Made by a program: the position numbers and the translations under genes
From: Stomoxys calcitrans
Taxonomy: Eukaryota > Arthropoda > Insecta > Diptera > Muscidae
Length of the DNA stretch: 64,000 nucleotides
NCBI RefSeq assembly: GCF_963082655.1
Contig: NC_081552.1
Span: forward strand, 2,542,001-2,606,000
Direction of reading: 5' to 3'
Notes under the pieces: model-generated
Seen by the model: only the letters and a program-made list of their open reading frames with translations
Databases searched by the model: none
Told to the model about the DNA's origin: nothing
In this document: positions 56,623 to 64,000 of the stretch, piece by piece
How positions within the stretch are numbered: the stretch's first letter is position 1
Layout: each line of letters opens with the position of its first letter

Positions 56623-57930
56623 TATACCCTCCACCATAGGATGGGGGGTATACTAATTTCGTCATTCTGTTTGTATCTACTCGAAATATTCGTCTGAGAC
56701 CCCATAAAGTATATATATTCATGATCGTCGCAACATTTTATGTCGAACTAGCCATGTCCGTCCGTCTGTCCGTCCGTCCGTTTGTCTGTCTGTCTGTCGA
56801 AAGCACGCTAACTTCCGAAGGAGTAAAGCTAGCCGCTTGATTTGCACAAATACTTGTTATTAGTGTAGGTCGGTTGGTATTGTAAATGGGCCATATCGGT
56901 TCATAACCTGATATAGCTGCCATATAAACCAATCTTGGGTCTTTATTTCTTGAGCCTCTAGAGTGCGCAATTCTTATCCTATTGGAATGAAATTTTGCAC
57001 GACGTAATTTGTTACGATATCCAACAACCGTGCCTTGACAACTGTATGATTCAAATCGGTCAATAACCTGATATAGCTGCCATGTAAACCGATCTTGGGT
57101 CTTGACTTTTTCAGCCTCTAGAGTGCGCAATTCTTATCCGATTGGAATGAAGTTTTGCACGACGTGTTTTGTTATGATATCCAACAACTGTGCCAAGTAT
57201 GGCTCAAATCGGTCCATAACCTGATATAGCTGCCATATAAACCGATCTTGGGTCTTGACCGATTGAAATGAAATTTTGCACGACGTGTTTTGTTATGATA
57301 TCCAACAACTGTGCCAAGTATGGTTCAAATCGGTCCATGACCTGATATAGCTGTCATATAAACAGACCTGGGGACTTGACTTCTTGAGCTTCTAGACGGC
57401 TCAACTCTTATCCGATTTGGCTGAAATTTTGCATGACGTATTCTATTCTTACTTTCAACAACTGTGTCAAATAAGGTTCAAATCGGTTAATTACCTGATA
57501 TAGCTGCCATATGAACCGATCTGGGATCTTGACTTCTTGAGCCTCTTGAGGTCGCAATTATCCGATTTGTCTGAAATTTTGTACGACGTATCCTCTCATG
57601 ACCATCAACATACCTGTTTATTATGATCTGAATCGGTCTATAGCCCGATACAGCTCCCATATAAATCGATCTCTCTATTTTACTTCTTGAGCCCCCAAAG
57701 GGCGCAATTCATATTAGAATTGGCTGACATTATACACAGGTCTCCATCATATAATTTAATTGTGGTCCAAACCGGACCATATCTTGATATCGTTCTAATA
57801 GCAGAGAAAATCTTTTCTTATATCCTTTTTTGCCAAAGAAAAGATGCCGGGAAAAGAACTCGAAAAATGCGATCCATGGTGGAGGGTATATAAGATTCGG
57901 CCCGGCCGAACTTAGTATGCTCTTACTTGT
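56623..57930 (+). mobile_element. DINE-1-like A element, long, both ends intact
   Basis: TATACCCTCCACC-ATA-GGATGGGGGG hairpin, GTCY tract at 56757-56795, six units of which two are shortened (GACTTTTTCAGCC near 57107 and a deletion near 57255), AAAAGAACTCGAAAAATGCG, palindrome TTCGGCCCGGCCGAA near 57896 and ACTTGTTTTT. It follows the D element with no spacer beyond shared T residues. Confidence 0.95.
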
Positions 57931-58643
57931 TTTTTTTTTTGTTTGTTTATTTATTGTATCAATTTTGAAAATTTAAAGTTTTTGAAAATAAACAATAACA
58001 AATAATAATAAATAAACAACAATTGTCTAGTGCCACAGGTTTAAGTGGATTTTCTGTGATTCCGGAATAGCGGGAATGTGCCCCGGCTATGGAAAAAATT
58101 CAAACATATGGTATCGAAACCACAACGGGGACTTTGGTAGAATAGATTTTCCACCTTCGATACTTCTGCAGGTTTAGATAGTTAAATAAAGACATTCGGA
58201 GATTATAAGATATTATATACGTGTACCATTTACTCTACAGGCTACGATTACCATTAAAATTGACTTTTGAAACGACACCCTGTACTGGTGAAAACAGAAC
58301 ATCCTGTACCACACTCATTTAACAATAAATATGTAATCTTTCTGCTGCACCCAGTCCTTATTTCTCAAACTTTGCGGAAACTAAAGATAACGGAGCTCAA
58401 AATACCCCAGGAAGGAAACAACAGAGCAAAATAGCTACACCAATGTACTTGCTCTCATTGCGGCGAAGCCCATAAAAGACATCATGGTGGGCATTGCATA
58501 AAAAAACTAAAACCATTTGAAGTAATTTTTATTTTCTTTTGCGATATTAATTTGAATTTAGATTTCCCGCGTGTAAGTTGCTCTACGTTTCGAAATTGCG
58601 TACAGACAACGGACGCTATCTTCTATCTTTGAAGCGTCGACTA
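57931..58643. other. Unique sequence upstream of a candidate exon
   Basis: AT-rich with ATAATAAATAAACAACAA-like low complexity near 57995-58020. No element recognised. Sequence just before 58644 (from about 58565, CCCGCGTGTAAGTTG) could be 5' UTR; I see no convincing TATA box or initiator. Confidence 0.4.
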
Positions 58644-58888
58644 ATGTCGTCTACCGCCGGACTGCTGGCTTGCTGCTGGTGGTGTTTACTACTGCAAGGA
58701 TATAATCAAAATGTACACCCCACAGATGACAATACATGCGATGCGGAGAAACCAGACACGGACTTCCGACAGAGGAAAAATGTTAAAAGTACAACGACAC
58801 CGTGGGGACAATTTTTGTCAGCACCAGCCGTTTTGCAATTCACAAACTTTAAAGCAATTGCCACAAATTCTTATTACATTGAGCTGAG
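58644..58888 (+). CDS. Candidate first coding exon of a secreted or membrane protein
   Basis: From ATG 58644 the frame encodes about 82 residues. The start MSSTAGLLACCWWCLLLQGY looks like a signal peptide: short polar start, then a hydrophobic core rich in Leu, Cys and Trp, then a polar stretch (NQNVHPTDDNTCDAEK). The rest (RQRKNVKSTTTPWGQF, LSAPAVLQFTNFKAI) shows no domain I know. The frame ends IELR-stop, and the stop is formed inside a run of splice-donor-like sequence: GAG at 58886-58888 (AG|GTGAGG) followed by two more GTGAG copies. I infer an exon ending at 58888 in phase 2. Alternatively this is a chance frame. No product name can be given. Confidence 0.4.
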
Positions 58889-58892
58889 GTGA

Positions 58893-59036
58893 GGTGAGGT
58901 GAGCAGGAGTCATGGTGTCCTACTTACTGCCCATTGCCAAACCCACCTATTACATTGAAGTTTCTTGTGGTTGTCGTAGTAGCGAAATTTCACACAATAC
59001 ACGGGAAAAAATAAAATTTTAAGACGACTGAATATA
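58893..59036. other. Spacer or intron start
   Basis: Starts with repeated GTGAG pentamers (58889-58901), then unremarkable AT-rich DNA to the MITE at 59037. Confidence 0.4.
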
Positions 59037-59269
59037 CAGGGTGGCTGATGAATATTGCTACAATGATGAATATTGCTACATTTTTTTTTCGGTGTATGGA
59101 ATACATTTTTCTTTTATTCATGTTAAATTAAATTATTAAATTAATTATTAAATTATTATTAATTAAATTAATTAATTAATTAATTAAATTAATTATTAAA
59201 TTATTATTATTAAATAGAAAAAAAGTTATTACATTTTTTTTTGGTAGCGGCTTTCATCAGCCACCCTGT
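59037..59269. mobile_element. 233-bp MITE with CAGGGTGGCTGATGAA ends
   Basis: Ends CAGGGTGGCTGATGAA (59037) and TTCATCAGCCACCCTG (to 59269), flanked by TA at 59035-59036 and 59270-59271. TIR wording resembles irritans-type mariners (CAGGTTGGCTGAT in Himar-like elements). ATGAATATTGCTACA is duplicated at 59048 and about 59064, and the interior is mostly a TTAAATTAATT-type tract. Non-coding. Confidence 0.85.
59121..59216. repeat. AT-rich low-complexity tract (ATTAATTAAA type)
   Basis: Nearly 100 bp made only of A and T with ATTAA and ATTATTA units; it fills the core of the MITE. Confidence 0.9.
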
Positions 59270-59354
59270 ATGTTTCATTGAACGTTTTCCTATTCCGTTT
59301 AGTATTAGTAAAAATGCTTTAAATTCAACCGGGCAACACTCCCATCCGCCACCG

Positions 59355-59738
59355 TTATACCCTACACCACTACTGTGGTACAGACTATTACAACTTTCTG
59401 ACATTGTTTGCAACACCCTGAAGAAAGAAAGATAGACCCATTGATAAGTATACCGATCGAGTCAGAATCGCTTTCTGATTCGATTTAGCTATGTCCGTCT
59501 GCCCATCTATCTGTCCGTCTGTCTATGTCAATTTGTGTACAAAGTACAGGTCGCAATTTTCATTCGATTGACTTCAAATTTGGCACAAGTATTTCCTTGG
59601 GCCCAGAGACAAAGCCTTATGAAATTGGAAAAATCGGTTTAGATTTGGATAAAGCTCCCATCTGGGACGTAGCCAGGATTAGTACAGGTCGCAATTTTCA
59701 TTCGATCGTCTTCAAATTTGGCACAATTATTTTATTAT
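59355..59738 (+). mobile_element. DINE-1-like B element, truncated, with inserted fragment
   Basis: TATACCCTACACCACTACTG hairpin, AAGTATACCGATCGAGTCAG, CTGTCCGTCTGTCTATG, then half a unit twice: GTCGCAATTTTCATTCGAT at about 59550 and again near 59692, separated by GGGACGTAGCCAGGATT. It ends where the SINE head begins. Confidence 0.8.
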
Positions 59739-59741
59739 TAT

Positions 59742-59805
59742 GATTCGAACCCAGGCGTTCAGGGTTATAGGAGGATATGCTGACCTCTGCACTACGGTGA
59801 CCTCC
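59742..59805 (-). mobile_element. tRNA-derived SINE head with A and B boxes
   Basis: On the minus strand this 64-bp piece looks like a tRNA gene: A box TAGTGCAGAGG (complement of 59784-59794) and B box GGTTCGAATC (complement of 59742-59751), spaced as in tRNAs. No SINE body follows on the expected side. It corresponds to the head missing from the SINE-like copies at 48.4 and 48.8 kb (their last motif, GGGATTTGAAC, is the same B-box region). Not a functional tRNA: acceptor stem pairing is incomplete. Confidence 0.65.
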
Positions 59806-59879
59806 ATTTGAAGTAACCTTTTATCTACTGTTATCTAAGAGATTTACATACAGGATAGCAGGCATGAAGTGATACCACA

Positions 59880-60330
59880 TCAAAAGACCACATACTTTTG
59901 TGTGTAAAAATTTTTATTGATTCAAGTGACAAAAAATTGTGAAAGTAACCTAAATTTCAAAATCCCTTCACTTTTGCTCGATAAGAGCACCTTTATGTCT
60001 TGACTCTTGCTCTCAGTCAAAGGCCAAATTTGCAAGCTGCACCAAAGCCGTCCTGCCGTTAATTTGGCCCATTCCCGTTCAATGGCTTTCTTCAGCGCAT
60101 CCAAACTGGCATAATTTTTAGTTCGTACCTTGTTGTCTAAAATGGCCTAAATAAAAAGTCAAACGGTCAAAGTCAAATTTAATAGCCTCTGTGTGGACGA
60201 AGTGAAGTGCGGAACATGTTTTTTGCCATTTTGGTTTACTCGTGCTTTTTGTGACGGTGCCGGTACGTCCATGGTCTACGACCGAAATGTTCTCGTATAC
60301 ACCGTTTTAAAGCAGATTCCAACTTTTTTC
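59880..60330 (-). pseudogene. Tc1-like transposase remnant, N- and C-terminal pieces
   Basis: Minus-strand reading near 60310-60180 gives ENISVVDHGRTGTVTKST and PKWQKTCSALHFV, resembling the spacer before the catalytic core of Tc1-like transposases. Near 60150-60050, RTKNYASLDALKKAIEREWA matches the C-terminal 'DALKKAIEREW' region. The catalytic Asp-Asp-Glu part between them is absent. Third Tc1-like family of the window. Confidence 0.6.
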
Positions 60331-60339
60331 CCCTTTAGT

Positions 60340-60535
60340 GTGCCGCATTTAATTTAACACCAGGCTCGCATATAAACGATTCTACCGATTAGACAGCTTG
60401 AGCCCTTTGTCTTATTTGATTTGGAATTTCTAATATTGAGTTCTATTGAGATTTTTTACTCCGATCCCAATTTAGTACAGCTCCCTTATAAGCGGACCTT
60501 CCAATTTTAGATTTTGACTTTCCACAGAACGGTGT
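60340..60535. mobile_element. Worn DINE-1-like interior
   Basis: CTCGCATATAAACGATTCTACCG and GTACAGCTCCCTTATAAGCGG follow unit order with many changes. No ends. Confidence 0.5.
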
Positions 60536-60706
60536 TCCTATGTGAAATGGATCAGAACTTCTCTCTTTCGTTGTAACTTCTTTTGCACGTGGTTTGAATT
60601 AGTCCAGAAATCGTCCCAGTACACGTCGAACACAATCCCTGATGGTGGCAATGTGTCTGCAGACTGTTTTTTAGAAAAATTTTTATGTCTGCATATCATC
60701 TTTTTT
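60536..60706. other. Short unclassified stretch
   Basis: An open frame 60542-60775 runs through it into the next DINE and has no domain. Confidence 0.4.
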
Positions 60707-61327
60707 TATACCCTCCACCATAGGATGGGGGTATGCAAATTTTGTCATTCCCATTGTAACACATGGAAATGTTGAACGGAGGTGCAACAAAACATTGTCT
60801 CGACATTCTAGGCTCATTCAGGCATGTCCGTTCGTCCATCTGTCCGTCAGCCGGAAGCACGCAAACTGTCGAAGGTATAAAGCTAGGCGCTTGAAATGTT
60901 GCACAAATACTTCTCATAAGTGTAGGTCGGATAGGATTGTAAATGGTCCAAATACGTCAATGTTTTGATATAGCTTGACTTTTTAAGCCTCTAGAATGCG
61001 CAATTATTATCCGATTTAGCTGAATTTTTGCATTAAGCGTTTTGTTTTAACTTTCAACAACTATGTCATGTATGGTCTAGATCGTTTTAACCTGTTATAG
61101 CACCCGTATAAAACGATTTACCTATTTTAGCTTCTGGAGGACTTATACAAGGACTTCTACCAAGATCCAAACCAAGTATGGTTCGAATCGGTCCACAACC
61201 TGATATAGCTCTAATAACAATTCTATCCATCCCTTAAAGAGATACCGGACATAGAACATGACATATGCGAGCCCTGGTGGAGGGTATATGGGATTCGGCC
61301 CGGCTGAACTTGGCCCGCTTTTACTTG
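60707..61327 (+). mobile_element. DINE-1-like A element, both ends, diverged
   Basis: TATACCCTCCACC-ATA-GGATGGGGGTAT hairpin, CATGTCCGTTCGTCCATCTG (worn GTCY), CGAAGGTATAAAGCTAGGCG, two or three units, GAACATGACATATGCGAGCC, palindrome TTCGGCCCGGCTGAA (one mismatch) and TTTTACTTGG. Confidence 0.9.
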
Positions 61328-62594
61328 GTTGTTCTTATTTTCGTGCAAAGGACTCTCCAATGAGATTATTGTTGCATTTGTATGTGTACTTTGCGGAATT
61401 ATGTGTTTTGATCTCTTCGAGTTTTAGCAGCTCCACATCTCTTCTTGTGTTGTCAAATTCACAGGTCACAGGATGATTTTGTAGTCGACATTGCCTTGGC
61501 CAATGATGTCACCGTCGTCGTCATCATTGTCGTTGTTAAAAGTGTGCTGCGAATTCCTTTGGTAACTCCTCAGCGGTTGCCACGCGACTGCCTCCATCGT
61601 CATTTGCTGCTTTTGTTGAGAGTTGGAAATATTTTCATAACTTCCGCAATTTAGCTGCGAATTTGTATTTTTTCCTTTTCCATTTTTTTCTCTTTTTTTG
61701 TAGATATAAATGAATGCAGCATAATAAGAAACTTTTTATATCTATGCCTCTAGGGTTAAATTGGTCGTATTATATAATCTGGGGATAGTGCGCTATTTAG
61801 CATTTGTGTTAAGCCCCAGTAAGTTGGCAGAGTTTTGCAATAATGGGTTATAAAGTCCCTCAGTTAACTGGCGAAAACTTTGTTTTGCCACTCTTGTTTT
61901 TGGTTTTTTATTTTTTTTTTTATTTTGCTTTGTGGCCTGATTGTTGTTGGCTTTTAGTAGCGCATATAATTGGAGCATAGAAATGTTGTATGCAAAATTT
62001 TTATTTGTGGCAGCAAATGAAAAACCGGTGGTATCATACTTATTTTCATTCATTACGGTAAATTAATAAATTTTACATCATCTCCACCGTCAAGAACTGG
62101 AAATGAGTACGCATTTTCAGTATAAACATTAACATTTCGAAACCAGTTTTAGTGATTTAACTGACGAAACAGAGTCAAAATTAAAAACTTGTTCATATAA
62201 CTTATGAAGTAACTCGAATGTTGGAATAAAGTTTTCTAGCTAACCAGATATAAAGAGTAGAGAGGCCATAAGGGTGGGGTTCTTCACCATCAGAAATTGA
62301 GTTAGTTTATTGTCGGATGATTTGTATCTGATCCAATGCATAAAATGTTTCCTTTAATAAGGAAGATTATGTCCATGAGGACCACCATGGTTCATGTTAA
62401 CCCATGTCTGCAATTAACACTGAACACCTAGGTTTGAATCCACAGCTAGTCAATCAATGATTCTGGTGACACTTGTGCTGTCTTTACCAGCTATTATGGC
62501 TTAGCAACAAACTTTAATCGAATAGACTTGGTCTTATATTCGAAATATTCTCCAGCTATGTAAAGGATGTAGGTACGTACATTTGCCATTTCTA
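61328..62594. other. Unique sequence, one weak minus-strand exon candidate
   Basis: No repeat recognised. On the minus strand, about 61710 to 61486 is open for some 70 codons and reads SYQRNSQHTFNNDNDDDDGD near its end, rich in Asn, Gln and Asp as in many fly proteins, but simple trinucleotide DNA gives the same result. See findings. Confidence 0.45.
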
Positions 62595-62814
62595 TTGGGT
62601 TGCCCAAAAAGTAATTGCGGATTTTTTAAAAGAAAGTAAATGCATTTTTAATAAAACTTAGAATGAACTTTAATCAAATATACTTTTTTAACACTTTTTT
62701 TCTAAAGCTGATAACTGACAGAAGAAAGAATACAATTACAGAGTCACAAGCTGTGAAAAAATTTGTCAACGCCGACTATATGAAAAATCCGCAATTACTT
62801 TTTGGGCAACCCAA
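62595..62814 (-). mobile_element. 220-bp deletion derivative of the 21641 mariner
   Basis: Ends TTGGGTTGCCCAAAAAGT and its full complement, flanked by TA at 62593-62594 and 62815-62816. The left ~90 bp match the 3' end of the 919-bp mariner (TTAATAAAACTTAGAATG against TTAATAAAACTTTGAATG). The right part is presumably its 5' UTR (ACAAGCTGTGAAAAAATTTG), which the 919-bp copy lacks. No transposase sequence remains. Confidence 0.9.
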
Positions 62815-63239
62815 TATTCCTATTTTATAATTCCTTCAATAAATATTTCCACAGCCGTTATTTGTTCACATTGGCAGTTTACAAGCGTTTTTAATGGCAA
62901 TCAAAATAACTTAACATGTAGTTTCTCTCGTTGCCTGTCCAATTCGGCGCTTAATTAAGGGCCTTGTCCGTTGGCATCTTTCTCGTTGCCAATTAATGCA
63001 TTTCTACCAAATTGGCATTCAATTATAGCTAAAATGGTATCATATGACAACATATGTATGTATGTGTATACGTTTTTCGCTGAAATTAAACAATGAGTAA
63101 TACGTTTTTAGTTCCATGTTTTCATTTTGGTTTAAATTTTTTATACGAGCAACTACATCTACTAATGTGACAAATACACGTCAGACACACACACACACAT
63201 GTATACAGACAGATTGATATGTTTTAACATTTGTTGTAG
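62815..63239. other. Unique sequence ending in a splice-acceptor-like site
   Basis: A CA tract near 63185-63198. Just before 63240 the sequence ACATTTGTTGTAG is a reasonable splice acceptor. Confidence 0.45.
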
Positions 63240-63419
63240 GGGAAAATGCATTTCATTAAACATCATAAACAGCAGTAATTGGTTTCAACACCATCACTGT
63301 CAGGATCAGAAACTGCAACAGAATGAAGATCCGCATCATCGCCATCATCATGGCGTTGGTGCGCTACAAACCAACCTCATCGGTTGTTCTGAAAATATTT
63401 ACGTTGCCCCGAACAACAA
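63240..63419 (+). CDS. Candidate internal coding exon (His/Gln-rich)
   Basis: After the acceptor-like TTGTTGTAG, one base completes a phase-2 codon and an open frame follows: GKCISLNIINSSNWFQHHHC, QDQKLQQNEDPHHRHHHGVG, ALQTNLIGCSENIYVAPN. It then meets CAA|GTAAAT, a usable donor at 63420, again leaving phase 2. His- and Gln-rich runs are common in fly proteins. Phase agrees with the candidate exon ending at 58888. No domain is recognised and the evidence is only frame, phase and splice-like signals. Confidence 0.3.
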
Positions 63420-63571
63420 GTAAATAAAACAAAAAAACTCTTTTGGAATTTCTGATTGTCGCTTGAATAATTTTGCCAATTTGGATTTTAATAACAAGAA
63501 CCGGTGGTGGTCACTTTGATTGGTCAGCAACCAGAGTCAGTGAAGCGATCATAAAACCGACGCCAACACAG

Positions 63572-63749
63572 TCATCTGCCATCGCCGGCACATCCGCAGC
63601 CACATATCGCCACGGTTGTGGACATAGGCGGCAAATATGATTTGATGGACTCGCCAGGTCTTTATGAGACGAATTTGGTACACATTTGGTCATCGGAAAA
63701 GTTGGCAAAGGCAGGTTTCGCACCGCCCGCCCTGGAAGTCCGCCTTTGA
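63572..63749 (+). CDS. Candidate terminal coding exon
   Basis: Following AACACAG, one base and then 58 codons run to TGA at 63747-63749. Text includes PQPHIATVVDIGGKYDLMDS and PGLYETNLVHIWSSEKLAKA, ending APPALEVRL. The phase again fits the preceding candidate exon, with an implied 152-bp intron. The segment is more GC-rich than its surroundings. Against it: two other frames (one + strand, one minus 63723-63511) are also open over much of the same stretch, and the acceptor has a poor pyrimidine tract. Confidence 0.3.
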
Positions 63750-64000
63750 TGATGCTGTTGTAGAATTGCCGCTCGTGTAGTGATTGTGGACACGGTTTAT
63801 TTTATGATTGACTGGTGTTGTGTTGGACTTACATGTTTAAATTGGCAATAACTCCACTCCAGTGGCGGTAATGGCAATGCGATACACTCACACAGCCAAC
63901 AAAGAGCTCTGGCGTATGGTGTATGTGTGTTGTCATCAATCATCAAAGCATTACGAGGAAAAAGTGTTAATTGCCAATTACGTAGAAATTTATTCAGGCA
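63750..64000. other. Unique sequence to the window end
   Basis: No further feature recognised. If 63572-63749 is a last exon, this would be 3' UTR, but no clear AATAAA is seen in these 250 bases. Confidence 0.4.

Noticed and set aside
59742..59805. Functional tRNA gene
   Set aside because: A and B boxes are good, but acceptor pairing is incomplete and the same B-box region ends the SINE-like copies at 48.4-49.1 kb, so a SINE head is the better call.

Overview
The window reads as nuclear DNA of a higher fly, most likely a muscid (a stable fly, horn fly or house fly relative). This is an inference. It rests on AT-rich sequence, very abundant DINE-1/mini-me-like repeats of the muscid type (GTCY microsatellite, TATA hairpin, and a GTTCGGCCNGGCCGAAC terminal palindrome), mariner and Tc1-like DNA transposons, a LOA-type LINE and a Copia-type LTR element. 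There is no bacterial-style gene organisation. I see no complete host gene. The best host-coding candidate is a possible secreted-protein exon at 58644-58888 on the + strand, with two weaker downstream exon candidates at 63240-63419 and 63572-63749.

Layout. 1-1250: no feature recognised. 1256-3180: 3' half of a broken Copia element (minus strand) with its 3' LTR. 3376-8168: DINE-1-like elements of several subfamilies, one carrying a 607-bp Tc1/mariner derivative with a clean TA duplication. 8216-9990: LINE fragments (endonuclease and reverse transcriptase). 9991-13170: mostly unique, with one worn DINE. 13170-14620: another DINE-like family and a Tc1-like pseudogene. 14640-18610: a nearly full-length but broken LOA-clade LINE. 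19521-24560: DINE elements and a second repeat family with a mariner inserted. 25200-28530: a Tc1 scrap, then unique intergenic or intronic sequence. 28531-34560: tandem repeats, two more LOA fragments on opposite strands, Tc1 arms and DINEs. 34561-36775 and 39936-42830: unique. 36776-39935 and 42838-46218: DINEs. 46219-48350: unique. 48352-58000: the densest repeat block, with tRNA-derived SINE fragments, a long foldback, and mirrored pairs of DINEs. 58000-64000: candidate exons separated by MITEs, a SINE head, a Tc1 fragment and one DINE.

DINE-1-like elements are labelled here by subfamily A, B, C or D (my labels). '+' means that the TATACCC hairpin end is on the left and the GGCCGAAC palindrome end is on the right. 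Their interior is an array of units about 153 bp long. Because 153 is a multiple of 3, the units throw up similar open frames again and again. Each unit also carries a stop, so these are not genes. The DINE-1 identity, their non-autonomous Helitron/Helentron status, and the mini-me microsatellite core are established for Diptera; assigning these copies to the group is by pattern only.

Nothing here looks like a new coding system. The most unusual items are structural: the exactly phased 153-bp arrays, the mirrored A-D/D-A dimers at 51743-57930, the roughly 325-bp-arm foldback at 49213-49998, the Tc1 element whose right arm is an inverted copy of its left arm including the transposase start, and the possible interrupted gene at 58.6-63.7 kb.
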